The position numbers were made by a program, and so were the translations under genes. From Gp7-AA6 sp036395755 (GTDB lineage: Bacteria > Acidobacteriota > Thermoanaerobaculia > UBA5066 > Gp7-AA6), in assembly GCA_036395755.1 (NCBI GenBank), contig DASWCZ010000080.1, forward strand, positions 1 through 62,495: DNA of 62,495 nt, in the 5' to 3' direction. The notes beneath the pieces are model-generated. The model was not told the DNA's origin. It ran no database searches and saw only the letters and a list, made by a program, of their open reading frames with translations. Shown here one piece after another: positions 1 through 8,311 of this stretch; the stretch's first letter is position 1; each line of letters opens with the position of its first letter.

Positions 1-1
1 C

Positions 2-427
2 GCCCTCGCGATGGTCCTCTTCTTCGACTTGCGCTCTCTCGCCGTCTATTTCCGGGAAGGCCGCGCGGACTGGCGAACGCTCGCCGGCTTCCTGCGCCAG
101 AAATCGTCGGCCGGTGAACGGGTCTTCACCGAGAACCAGTACTCGCAGCTCTGCGTCGCGTTCTACCTGGTCGGCCCGGGCTGGCTCGCCGACGGAGGCC
201 GGCACGGACGGGAGGTCCTGAACCTGGAAGGCGAGGTCGTCCGCTTGACGTGGTCGTGGAAGCCCGGGGAGCGGGCGTGGCTCGTGCTCGCGGGCGAGCC
301 GCGGCACCCCGACCTGCACCGCTGGGCCGCGATGTTTCCACAGCGCTCGTTCCCGAAGGCCGAAGGCGCCCTCCTCGCCCTTCTTGACCCGGAGCTCCGC
401 GAGCAGGCCTTCGCTCCGGGGCGCTAA
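2..427 (+). CDS. C-terminal end of a membrane glycosyltransferase (GT39/ArnT-like), 5' end outside the window
   Basis: The reading frame is open from base 2, so the protein starts upstream and only about 141 C-terminal residues are seen. A short hydrophobic piece (LAMVLFFDL) is followed by a soluble tail with DWRTLAGFL, GERVFTENQYSQL and FYLVGPGW. In GT39-type lipid-linked sugar transferases the last membrane helix is followed by a small domain of this style (an 'xDWRxxAxFL...GDxV' run). The catalytic N-terminal region is not visible, so the family is inferred from the tail alone and the substrate cannot be named. It ends 10 bases before the next gene on the same strand. Confidence 0.5.
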   Translation, partial: ALAMVLFFDLRSLAVYFREGRADWRTLAGFLRQKSSAGERVFTENQYSQLCVAFYLVGPGWLADGGRHGREVLNLEGEVVRLTWSWKPGERAWLVLAGEPRHPDLHRWAAMFPQRSFPKAEGALLALLDPELREQAFAPGR

Positions 428-437
428 CATCCCGCGC

Positions 438-842
438 ATGGAGAAAGACCTCTCCGAAGCGCTGGACGACCTGATCCTCGGGCGCGGCGTCGCGCGGGGG
501 CGCCACGCGCTCGAATACCGCGGCCGGCCGGTTCGCGAAGAGTTCCTGGAACGCCTCCTCGCCAACGGCTTCCGCCCGATGACGGTCCGGGAAGCACCCA
601 TCGAGGCGGGCGAGAAGATTCCGGCCTTTCACCTCGAAGACGGAGCCGTGGACTTCGGCTGGCTCCGCTGGGAGATCTTCACGCCGAAGAGCCGGCGGAA
701 GCTCTTCGCGTCCGAGCGACGCCGGTCGGACAACAGCGAGTGGGCCGTGCAGTTGAACCTCTCTTCGCCGGAAAAGTTGTGGGCATCGGCGGAGCGCAAG
801 GAGAAGCACGACGTCGAGACCGTCGTGGCGGTGAACCCTTGA
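438..842 (+). CDS. conserved-looking hypothetical protein, 134 aa
   Basis: I do not recognise this protein. It is soluble and charged, with no signal peptide, no membrane segment and no cysteine. The N-terminal third is rich in Leu and Arg (DDLILGRGVARGRHALEYRG). The C-terminal part has aromatic, strand-like pieces such as FGWLRWEIFTP and EWAVQLNLSS. The ATG at 438 was chosen because the upstream in-frame extension would run into the preceding gene. Its stop overlaps the TTG proposed for the following hydrolase, which suggests translational coupling and a shared transcript. Confidence 0.6.
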   Translation: MEKDLSEALDDLILGRGVARGRHALEYRGRPVREEFLERLLANGFRPMTVREAPIEAGEKIPAFHLEDGAVDFGWLRWEIFTPKSRRKLFASERRRSDNSEWAVQLNLSSPEKLWASAERKEKHDVETVVAVNP

Positions 843-1480
843 GCGGTCCGCTGCTCTCCACGATCCCGGTCGGGCCGCTCCGGTGCAACTGCACGATCCT
901 CGCGGATGACCACGCCTCGGAGGCGATCGTGATCGATCCGGGCGACGAGCCGGAGCGGATCGTTCGGGCTCTCGAGGCGACGAAGTGCCGGGCGGTCGCG
1001 CTCCTCCACACGCACGGACACTTCGATCACATCGGCGGCTCGGCCGGGGTCAAGCGCGCAACCGGCGCCGCGATCCGGATTCATCCTGCCGACCGTCCGC
1101 TCTACGACGCGCTCCAGGATCAGGCATCGTTCTTCGGTCTCTCAGCCGAACCTCCGGTTCCGCCGGACGGCGGTTTCGCCGACGGCGAGTCGATCGCGTT
1201 CGGCCGGTTCCGGCTCGAGGCCCTCCATACGCCGGGCCACACGCCCGGCTCGACGTGTTTCCTGCTCGACGGAGAGTCGCCGGTGCTCTTCTCCGGGGAC
1301 ACTCTCTTCCGCCGCTCGATCGGACGAACGGACCTCTGGGGCGGCGACACCGCGACGATCCTCGACTCGATCCGTCGGAAGCTCTTCGTCCTACCCGACG
1401 ACCTGCGGGTCGTGTGCGGGCACGGACCGGACACGACGATCGGCGAAGAGCGGCGCTCGAATCCGTTTGCCGCGGTCTGA
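839..1480 (+). CDS. MBL-fold metallo-hydrolase (glyoxalase II-like)
   Basis: This is a single-domain metallo-beta-lactamase-fold hydrolase of 213 residues. The metal motif HTHGHFDHIGG lies at about residues 57-67 (H59, H61, D63, H64). Later metal ligands sit in HTPGHTPGS and SGDTLF, and CGHGPDT is near the end. The layout matches the short glyoxalase II-like hydrolases (usually 200-220 aa) that act on thioesters or related substrates, often with two zinc or iron ions; the true substrate is unknown. The start is taken as TTG at 839, because it overlaps the previous stop and sits just before the first beta strand (GPLLSTIPVGPL). There is no downstream rhodanese domain. Confidence 0.85.
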   Translation: MSGPLLSTIPVGPLRCNCTILADDHASEAIVIDPGDEPERIVRALEATKCRAVALLHTHGHFDHIGGSAGVKRATGAAIRIHPADRPLYDALQDQASFFGLSAEPPVPPDGGFADGESIAFGRFRLEALHTPGHTPGSTCFLLDGESPVLFSGDTLFRRSIGRTDLWGGDTATILDSIRRKLFVLPDDLRVVCGHGPDTTIGEERRSNPFAAV

Positions 1481-1491
1481 GACCTTTTTGC

Positions 1492-1497
1492 TACGAT
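1492..1497 (+). promoter_or_regulatory. candidate extended -10 element, TACGAT
   Basis: TG-C-TACGAT stands seven bases before the ATG at 1505. No Shine-Dalgarno sequence is seen in between. If used, transcription would start at or one base before the start codon. No -35 match is visible. Confidence 0.35.
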
Positions 1498-1504
1498 CTC
1501 GCCG

Positions 1505-2188
1505 ATGAAGCTGTCGCTTTCCGAGAAGTCGCGTCTCGTCTCCAGCTACTGGAAAGACGCGCCGTCGATCTGCCCGAAGCACGACGTTCCGATGCGGACT
1601 TTCTTCGTCGAGCGGGTCTACAAGCCCCAGGTCGTCATGGTCTGCCCGAAGGGGGAGATGTTCCGCTTCGATCAGAAGCCGAAGCAGATCGAGTTTTCCC
1701 GCCCACACATCAAGACGATGGTCTTGGACGCGCAGGAGCGCGAAGCTCCCGCGTGCCCGCAGGACTTCACCCCGCTGGTCGTCTATCGGACTCCCGCAGT
1801 CTTCATCCCTCAGGGGTGGGATTACACCTTCGTCTGTCCGACGTGTCTCTCCTACGGTCGCTGGAGGGACACCGGCCGGCCGGACGAGGAAGCGGTCACC
1901 GCAGCGCCGATCAAGAAGGCGGAGGCACCCCCCTTCCACGACGAGACGATTCCCCTTCCCAAGCGGATGGACATGGCGAAAGAGGGAGATCTCTCGATCA
2001 AGCTCTACGCGGCCATGGCGCAGACGGACTGCACCGCATGCGGCTACGACTGCGAGGGGTACGCGAAAGCGCTCGCCGACGGGAGCGAGAAGGACCCGAA
2101 CCTCTGCGTTCCCGGCAAGGAGGAGACCGCGCGGGTGGTCAAGGACTTGCTCAAGGGCACCGGTCTCCCCGCCTCGTTCGTGGCCTGA
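1505..2188 (+). CDS. zinc-ribbon plus 4Fe-4S domain protein, 227 aa
   Basis: The protein has two cysteine-bearing parts. The N-terminal half carries C23, C47, C84 and the pair C111/C114 (CPTC), which look like a treble-clef or zinc-ribbon site. The C-terminal part has C176, C179, C183 and C201 in the order CTACGYDC...C. That is the pattern of the small 4Fe-4S domain (PF04060 type) found in RnfB and fused to some sulfite reductase flavoproteins. Between them is a Lys/Pro-rich linker near residue 140-160. There is no signal peptide. A redox or electron-carrier role is likely, but no partner enzyme lies next to it. The domain assignments are from motif reading only. Confidence 0.6.
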   Translation: MKLSLSEKSRLVSSYWKDAPSICPKHDVPMRTFFVERVYKPQVVMVCPKGEMFRFDQKPKQIEFSRPHIKTMVLDAQEREAPACPQDFTPLVVYRTPAVFIPQGWDYTFVCPTCLSYGRWRDTGRPDEEAVTAAPIKKAEAPPFHDETIPLPKRMDMAKEGDLSIKLYAAMAQTDCTACGYDCEGYAKALADGSEKDPNLCVPGKEETARVVKDLLKGTGLPASFVA

Positions 2189-2208
2189 AAGCCTCGACCC
2201 GGCCGCTT

Positions 2209-4833
2209 CTACCCGATCAGAGGCCCCTCCGCCGCTGCGGCCGTAGCCGGCTCCGGCGTCGACGCCGATTCGATCTCACCCGAACGGCGGTCGCCCGGCC
2301 GGATCGGAAGCGTGAAGGTGAACCGACTCCCCTTCCCGACGATGCTGTCGGCCCAGATCGTTCCGCCGTGCAGCTCGACTAAAGACCGTGCGAGCGCGAG
2401 CCCGATCCCCATGCCCGCGTGCTGTCGGGTCGGCGAGCCGTCGACCTGCCGGAACCGCTCGAAGACGTGAGACAGCTCCCCCGCGGGGATTCCGATTCCG
2501 TCGTCCTCGACGCTGACGAGATAGCGTTCCGGGTCGCGTTCCACCCGGACGACGACGCGGCCGTGACGACGGGAGAACTTGATCGCGTTGGCGAGCAGGT
2601 TCCAGAGGATCTGCTGGAGCCGGAGCGGATCGGCGCGGACCAGCGACATCGAGGACGGCGGAGGCGCAAAGATGATGGAGACCAGGCGCCCGTCGGCCAT
2701 CATCCGGACCGTGTCGATCGAGCGCTGGATGACGTCGGGGAGAGACACCGGCTTGCGGTCGAGCGCGAGGGAGCCGCGATCCATTCTCGCGAGATCGAGC
2801 AGGTCGTCGATGAGCGCGAGCAGAACGCGCGCGGACTGGCGGACCTGGGAAAGGCCCTTTCGCAGCGTCTTCTCGTCGAGGCTCTCCTCCATGAAGAGAT
2901 CGGTCCAGCCCACGATCGCCGTCAGCGGCGTTCGGAGCTCGTGGTTGACGTTCTGAAGGAAGTGGTCCTTCAGGCGGCTCGCCCGGCGCAGCTCCTCGAC
3001 GGTGCCGGTCAAGGTCGCGTAGAGACGGATGTTCTTCAGGAGAAGCGAAGCGACGTCCGCGAAAGACGTGATCGCGTCGACTTCCTCACGACCGAAGCCG
3101 CCGGGACGGTTGATCGCGACGACGACGCCGATCGTGTCCCGGTCAGTCTTCAAGGGAGCGAACAGTCCGTTGCGGCCGCCGAAGAGCTTCCTCGACTCGG
3201 CGTGGACGTAGGCATCCCGTTCGAGATCGTTCGAGTAGTAGGCGTCGCCGCTCTTGTAGACCGTGGCCGCGATCGACCGCCCATCGACTGGGATCTTCAC
3301 CTGGGCAGCGAGCTCCTCGGAGATGTTCCACCCGGGCCAGGCGCCTTCGAGGCGATTGGTGTTCGGATCGTAGAGGAGAAACAGGACGGTCTCCGCGCGC
3401 GTGAACGCTCCGATCGCTTCGCTCGAGCGAGCCAGGATCTCTTTCATGTCGGTCGTGCGGTAGCCGGCGCGCGACAGGTGATGCAGCCGCCGCAACGTTT
3501 CCACGCGGCGCGCGACCCGTTTGCCCATGCGGTCGATGGCAACCGCGAGACGTCCGAGCTCGTCCCGTGACCTCGCCCCGGCCAGCTGGACCGGCCGTCC
3601 TTCGCCGATCTCCTCCGCCGCGGCGACGAGCTCCCTCACGGGCTCCGAGATCCGCCGCGAGATGAGCAGCACGGCTCCGAAAACCGCGACCACGAGGTAG
3701 AGAAAGAGCAGCACCACGTCGCGCCTCAATTCGGCATAGGACTGCGGCTCGACCTCCCTCTTCGCCTCGTTCGCGACGCGCGCCAGAGCTGCGGGAGAGT
3801 AACCTTCGAGGAAGGTCCAGCCGTTCGAGGGGACGCGGGAAGCAGCGAGCCGGTAGTTCCCGTCCGGCGAGGAATCTGCAGAGGGGCTCTTTGTCTGCAG
3901 GCCGCGCCAAAGGTCGCGGCACGGCGCGCGCTCCGATGCCGGAAGCGCGACCGTGTCCAAGTCCGGGCATCCGAGAAGTGCTCCGGCGCGGGGCGTCGCC
4001 GCCATCACACGGCCGTCGGCGTCCAGCGTGATCCAGAGATCCCCGGTGACACTCCCCCGTTCGAGCGATTCCTCGATGAATCGCGGCGCGTCTACCTCGA
4101 CGCCGACCCGGGCGAGAAGCTTTCCACCTTCATCGCGGACCACCGCAGCGACCGTCGCCACGGGCCGCCCGTTGACACTCTCTCCACCTCTCCACCCGAG
4201 ATCGCGCGAGGAGATCGGAGGACGGACGGGAGCTCTCACCGCCGCCCGGGGGGGAGACGCCGGGTGGCCCGGGCGGCCGGCCCGCGCCACGCGCTCCGCC
4301 GCGCCCGACGTCGTTTCGACCGACAGGCTCAAGATCACCGGGCGGCGTTCGAGAGCCCGCTCGAGAACGGGCACCAGCGATTGCATCCGGGCCAGGTCTT
4401 CCCGCGCGGCAGCGTTCTGCGCTTCTTCGGAGAGCCGAAAGGCGGACGATCCGGTCGAGCGGCCCACGATCGTCACTCGGCCACGGGGCTCGATCGGCTC
4501 GGGGAACCGCTCGACGGGCGGAACCGGTCTCGCGAGCGCCGCTGACGTCGAGTCCGCGATCGTGAGCGCGGCATCCTCGACGAGGCGGGCGCGCCGATCC
4601 ATCCACTCGGCCCGAAATCGCGTGTCTGCCTGCAGGCGGCGGAGCGCGTCGGAGACGCGGATTCCCGCGAGTTGCCGACCCGACGCGTGCTCGAGCTCCG
4701 ACAGACGTTGTTCGAGCAGAAAGACGAAGGCCCCTCCGGGGATGCAGAACGCGAGGAGGAAGCCGAGCAGCAAACGCGACGCGATGCTGACGCGGGGGTC
4801 GAGCCGGCGCCAGGGAGCGGGCGCGCCGCTCAT
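2209..4833 (-). CDS. membrane sensor histidine kinase (sensor-HAMP-GAF-HisKA-HATPase)
   Basis: An 874-residue kinase. TM1 lies at about 20-40 (LLLGFLLAFCIPGG), then a large extracytoplasmic sensor region to about 370, possibly dCache-like. TM2 is at about 372-392 (LLFLYLVVAVFGAVLL), followed by HAMP (ISEPVRELV) to about 440. A GAF domain spans about 460-610. The phospho-acceptor is His at about 630 in VNHELRTPLTA. The ATPase core has an N box (NLLANAIKF), a G1 box (VEDDGIGIP) and a G2 box (GMGIGLALA). No response regulator is adjacent, so its partner is elsewhere. It lies 113 bases downstream of the MacB-type permease on the same strand and may sense envelope or export stress. ATG at 4833 was chosen; the longer frame would add a low-complexity Arg/Ser extension. 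Confidence 0.9.
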   Translation of the reverse strand: MSGAPAPWRRLDPRVSIASRLLLGFLLAFCIPGGAFVFLLEQRLSELEHASGRQLAGIRVSDALRRLQADTRFRAEWMDRRARLVEDAALTIADSTSAALARPVPPVERFPEPIEPRGRVTIVGRSTGSSAFRLSEEAQNAAAREDLARMQSLVPVLERALERRPVILSLSVETTSGAAERVARAGRPGHPASPPRAAVRAPVRPPISSRDLGWRGGESVNGRPVATVAAVVRDEGGKLLARVGVEVDAPRFIEESLERGSVTGDLWITLDADGRVMAATPRAGALLGCPDLDTVALPASERAPCRDLWRGLQTKSPSADSSPDGNYRLAASRVPSNGWTFLEGYSPAALARVANEAKREVEPQSYAELRRDVVLLFLYLVVAVFGAVLLISRRISEPVRELVAAAEEIGEGRPVQLAGARSRDELGRLAVAIDRMGKRVARRVETLRRLHHLSRAGYRTTDMKEILARSSEAIGAFTRAETVLFLLYDPNTNRLEGAWPGWNISEELAAQVKIPVDGRSIAATVYKSGDAYYSNDLERDAYVHAESRKLFGGRNGLFAPLKTDRDTIGVVVAINRPGGFGREEVDAITSFADVASLLLKNIRLYATLTGTVEELRRASRLKDHFLQNVNHELRTPLTAIVGWTDLFMEESLDEKTLRKGLSQVRQSARVLLALIDDLLDLARMDRGSLALDRKPVSLPDVIQRSIDTVRMMADGRLVSIIFAPPPSSMSLVRADPLRLQQILWNLLANAIKFSRRHGRVVVRVERDPERYLVSVEDDGIGIPAGELSHVFERFRQVDGSPTRQHAGMGIGLALARSLVELHGGTIWADSIVGKGSRFTFTLPIRPGDRRSGEIESASTPEPATAAAAEGPLIG

Positions 4834-4946
4834 CGGCGGAACTCGTCCCCCGGACGAACCCGATGGGCTCTCATGGGTAGAAACGAGGCATTTTACCGCG
4901 CCCGGCGGCGTCGAGGGCGCCCGGCGACGGGTGCGGACGCCGGGAG

Positions 4947-6161
4947 CTACTCGTATCTCAGCGCTTCGATCGGATCCAGACGGGAAGCCTTCCGGGCGGG
5001 ATAGAAGCCGAAGAAGACGCCGATCGCGGCGGAGAACCCGAAGGCGAGCAGGATCGACTCGGGAGGAAGGGCGATCGACCAGTGCGCTTTCCACGCGAGG
5101 AAACGGGACGCACCGACCCCGAGGAGGATCCCGATCGCGCCTCCCGCAATCGAGAGCGTCAGCGCCTCGACCAAGAACTGCGTGAGGATGTCCTTTCCCT
5201 TGGCGCCGATCGCCATCCGGATTCCGATCTCGCGCGTCCGTTCCGTCACCGAGACGAGCATGATGTTCATGATCCCGATCCCGCCGACGAGAAGCGAGAT
5301 CGACGCCGCGGACGCGAGGAGCAGGGAGAGGGTGTGAGACGTCTGGTCCGCGGTCTGGGCGATCTCCTGCTGCGAGCGGATCATGAAATCGGAATCCTGG
5401 CCGGGCAGAAGCCGATGGCGCTGCCGAAGGAGTGCTTCGATCTCCGCCTGCGCCTGGGAAACGGCGGCCTGGGAGACGGCAGACGCCATGAACATGTCGA
5501 TTTTGTTCTTCCCTTTCAAGAGGCGCATGACCGTCGTGTACGGTGCCACGACCGTGTCGTCCTGGTCCTGCCCCAGGGTGCTTCCGCCTTTCGCCTCAAG
5601 CACGCCGACGACGCGGAAGGGAAAGTTCTTGATGCGGACGGTCGCGCCGATCGGGCTCTGATCGCCGAAGAGCGAGTTCGCGACCGTTGAACCGAGCACG
5701 CAGACTTTCGACGCGGACCGCACCTCGCTGTCGCCGAAAAACGCGCCGTCCGAATTGTTCCAGGACCGGATGAAGGGCCACTCGACCCCGACCCCCTGCA
5801 CCGAAGTTCCCCAGTTCAGATTTCCGTAGACGACCTGACCCGCCGCGCGCGAGATCGGAGAGACGTAGGCGACGGAGGGGCACTCCGCCTTGACGGCGGC
5901 GACGTCGTCTTCGGTCAGCGTGGATTCGCCCGTGAAGATCCGCGCCCCGGACTGCGTCGCCACGCCCGGAAAGACCATGAGGAAGTTCGTCCCGAGAGCG
6001 GAGATCTGCGACTGGATTGCGGCCTGAGAGCCCTTGCCGACTCCGATCATCGCGATCACGCAGGCGACGCCGATGATGATTCCGAGGGCAGTCAGCGCCG
6101 AGCGCATCTTGTTGCGCGCGATCGCCTTCAGGCCCACCTTCAGGATGGTCAGGAACTTCAT
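4947..6161 (-). CDS. MacB-type ABC transporter permease
   Basis: A 404-residue permease of the MacB/FtsX superfamily (VII ABC). It has one N-terminal membrane helix (ALTALGIIIGVACVIAMIGVG), a large periplasmic MacB_PCD-type domain (about 50-270), and three C-terminal helices beginning near LLASAASISLLVGGIGIMNIMLV. The cytoplasmic signature TERTREIGIRMAIGA follows the second helix, as in MacB permeases. It ends in LDPIEALRYE, the typical last line of this family. In this operon the ATPase is a separate polypeptide, unlike E. coli MacB. The ATG overlaps the ATPase stop by four bases. Together with the HlyD-like adaptor it would move a substrate (peptide, lipid or drug; unknown) through a TolC-type channel. 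Confidence 0.92.
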   Translation of the reverse strand: MKFLTILKVGLKAIARNKMRSALTALGIIIGVACVIAMIGVGKGSQAAIQSQISALGTNFLMVFPGVATQSGARIFTGESTLTEDDVAAVKAECPSVAYVSPISRAAGQVVYGNLNWGTSVQGVGVEWPFIRSWNNSDGAFFGDSEVRSASKVCVLGSTVANSLFGDQSPIGATVRIKNFPFRVVGVLEAKGGSTLGQDQDDTVVAPYTTVMRLLKGKNKIDMFMASAVSQAAVSQAQAEIEALLRQRHRLLPGQDSDFMIRSQQEIAQTADQTSHTLSLLLASAASISLLVGGIGIMNIMLVSVTERTREIGIRMAIGAKGKDILTQFLVEALTLSIAGGAIGILLGVGASRFLAWKAHWSIALPPESILLAFGFSAAIGVFFGFYPARKASRLDPIEALRYE

Positions 6162-6919
6162 CCCGCGCGCTCCGTCCCGACCGCCCGGCGCTGATCGGAA
6201 ACGCGGTCCTCGACGACGCGGCCGTCCCGGAAGACGACGATGCGGCGCGCATACTCGGCGATGTCTGGCTCGTGCGTGATCAGGACGACCGTCTTTCCTT
6301 CGTCGTTCAACTTCTGAAAGACCGCCATCACCTCTTCCGAGGTCTTCGTATCGAGATTGCCCGTCGGTTCGTCGGCGAGCATCAGCTTTGGATCGTTGAT
6401 CAACGCCCGCGCGATCGCGACGCGCTGCTGCTGTCCCCCGGAGAGCTGACTCGGAAGGTGGTGCTCGCGCCCGGAGAGGCCGACGTCCGCGAGGGAGCGC
6501 CGGGCCCGCTCCGCGCGGTCCTTCGCGACGTGCCCGTTTGCGGCGTAGATCAACGGGAGCTCGACGTTCTCGAGCGCCGAGGTCCGCGCGAGGAGGTTGA
6601 AGGACTGGAAGACGAAGCCGATCTTCCCGTTGCGGATTTCCGCCCGCTCGTCGCGATCGAGACCCGACACGTCCACGCCGTCCAGGAAGTACGTGCCGGA
6701 GGTCGGACGATCGAGACACCCGACGATGTTCATGAACGTGCTCTTGCCGGATCCGGAAGCGCCCATCACGGCGACGAACTCGCCGGGTGTGACCACGAGC
6801 GACACGCCGTCGAGCGCGCGAACTTCGACCTCGCCCATCGCGTAGACCCGGACGAGGTCTCCCGTCCGGATGACCGGCTCGGAGGGGGCGGTCGTCCCCG
6901 CGGCATTCTCAGGGGCCAC
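6158..6919 (-). CDS. MacB-type ABC transporter ATP-binding protein
   Basis: About 253 residues of the LolD/MacB ATPase family. Visible motifs: Walker A GASGSGKST, Q-loop FVFQSFNLL, signature LSGGQQQRVAIARAL, Walker B LMLADEPTGNLD, and switch His in LITHEPD. The N-terminal part VRVYAMGEVEVRALDGVSL is typical of the family. The start is uncertain: GTG at 6919 overlaps the stop of the adaptor gene (6909) and gives the expected length with a short Ala/Pro leader; an ATG at 7021 lies deep inside the adaptor gene. It powers the permease encoded immediately downstream with a four-base overlap. Confidence 0.9.
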   Translation of the reverse strand: MAPENAAGTTAPSEPVIRTGDLVRVYAMGEVEVRALDGVSLVVTPGEFVAVMGASGSGKSTFMNIVGCLDRPTSGTYFLDGVDVSGLDRDERAEIRNGKIGFVFQSFNLLARTSALENVELPLIYAANGHVAKDRAERARRSLADVGLSGREHHLPSQLSGGQQQRVAIARALINDPKLMLADEPTGNLDTKTSEEVMAVFQKLNDEGKTVVLITHEPDIAEYARRIVVFRDGRVVEDRVSDQRRAVGTERAG

Positions 6920-8225
6920 GACGGCCGCCTCCGCCACCCGCCGGACTGCGTCCGCCGCCCGGCAGGGCGCTCCCCGTCGACTCGACCTTCGTCGTGGCGA
7001 CTCCCGTGACGACCGAATCACCGACGGCGAGCTGTCCCGAGACGACCTGCGTCAACCGGCCATCGGAGATCCCGGTCTGAATCTTCACGGGGTCCGGCTC
7101 CGCCTTGGCCGGCGGAAGCTTGTAGACCGTCTGTTCGGTCGGAGGCCCGCCCTTGCCGCGCCGTCCGCCTCCACCTCCTCCTCGGCTGGCGCCCCCGCTC
7201 CCACCGCTCGCACCGCCGCCGCGAGACTGGTCCACCTGCCGGGCCACGGCCGCCGTCCCGCCGCCTGCTCCGAGGCTGGCGGCGCGCTCTTCGGGAGAGG
7301 TGGTCGCTTTTTCCTCCGGCCGGAACCGGAGCGCCGCGTTGGGGATCCGCACGACGTCGTTTACGCGGGCCACCTCGATCGAGACGTTGGCAGTCATCGT
7401 GGGGCGCAGCATCAGGTCGGGGTTGTCCACCGCGACGATCACCGGGTAGGTGACCACGTTCTGGTTGACGGTGGCGTTCAGCCGGATCTGGGAGACTTTT
7501 CCCCGAAAATTCCGTTCCGGATAGGCGTCCACCGTGAAGCGGACGGGCTCTCCGACCTTCACGGTGCCGATGTCGGATTCCGAGACGTCCGCGGCGACCT
7601 GCATCTTCGTCAGGTCCTGCGCGATCGTGAAGAGGGTCGGCGCCTGGAACGACGCGGCGACCGTCTGTCCGACGTCGTACTGCCGGGCCACGACGACGCC
7701 GTCGATCGGAGCGACGATCTTCGTGTATTTCAGGTCCGTCTCGGTCTGCTTCAACGCGGCCGAGGCCTGCTGCACGCTCGCCCGCGCCGAATCGTAGTTG
7801 GCCTGCGCGGCGTCGAAGTCGGCCTGCGGAGCGAGCCCCTCTTTCTTCAAGGCCTTCTGGCGCTCTAGGGCAATTCGCGTGTTCCGCAAATCGACGTTCG
7901 CTTTTTCCAGACCCGCCTGGGCGGCGTTGACCTTTTCCTGGAAAGGCGTCGGGTCGAGCTCGGCCAAGAGATCACCCTTCTTGACCTGGCTGTTGAAGTC
8001 GGCGCGAAGCCTCTGGATGATCCCGGAGACCTGGCTACCGACCGCGACCGTCGTGACCGCGGAGACGGCCCCGGTCGCTGTGACGGTCTGAGTCAGGTCG
8101 CCGCGGTCCACCTTCGCGGTTCGGTATTTGGGTTCGGATGTCTTCCTGCTCCCGAGCAGGAGAACGACGCCCCCGATGATCGCGACGACTACGATGACCC
8201 AGACGATCTTCTTCATGGCTCCCAC
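6909..8225 (-). CDS. MacA/HlyD-type periplasmic adaptor (membrane fusion protein) with RGG-like C-terminal tail
   Basis: A 438-residue RND/MacA-type adaptor. One N-terminal membrane anchor (IVWVIVVVAIIGGVVLLLG) precedes the lipoyl half-motif near VGSQVSGIIQRL. A long alpha-hairpin (about 95-185, many Ala/Lys/Gln) follows, then the beta-barrel and membrane-proximal domains (VRFTVDAYPERNFRGKVSQI). The odd part is the C-terminal third: residues about 325-372 and the last 15 are Gly/Arg/Ser-rich (SRGGGGGGRRGKGG; GGGGGRRGP). Such RGG-like runs are not normal in adaptors and could be a flexible linker or replication-slippage tract. GTG at 8225 has an AGGGA-type ribosome site; ATG at 8216 is an alternative. 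It heads the exporter operon. Confidence 0.88.
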   Translation of the reverse strand: MGAMKKIVWVIVVVAIIGGVVLLLGSRKTSEPKYRTAKVDRGDLTQTVTATGAVSAVTTVAVGSQVSGIIQRLRADFNSQVKKGDLLAELDPTPFQEKVNAAQAGLEKANVDLRNTRIALERQKALKKEGLAPQADFDAAQANYDSARASVQQASAALKQTETDLKYTKIVAPIDGVVVARQYDVGQTVAASFQAPTLFTIAQDLTKMQVAADVSESDIGTVKVGEPVRFTVDAYPERNFRGKVSQIRLNATVNQNVVTYPVIVAVDNPDLMLRPTMTANVSIEVARVNDVVRIPNAALRFRPEEKATTSPEERAASLGAGGGTAAVARQVDQSRGGGASGGSGGASRGGGGGGRRGKGGPPTEQTVYKLPPAKAEPDPVKIQTGISDGRLTQVVSGQLAVGDSVVTGVATTKVESTGSALPGGGRSPAGGGGGRRGP

Positions 8226-8311
8226 GAGAACGTCCCTTGTAGCTCATGATCTTCCCAGAGGACAGTCCGGGAGGCGAACCTCGAAGAATCCGAGGCAGCA
8301 TTACAGAAAAA

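Noticed and set aside
425..430. TAACAT seven bases before the ATG at 438, as a -10 element
   Set aside because: It contains the stop codon of the preceding gene and the two genes look co-transcribed, so the match is probably chance.
985..2382. A 465-codon plus-strand frame over the MBL and Fe-S genes
   Set aside because: Arg/Pro-rich shadow in another frame; it crosses two genes with clear motifs.
8240..8310. Possible terminator after arsN2 (CCTCG/CGAGG hairpin)
   Set aside because: The stem is only five pairs with no following T run on the transcribed strand.
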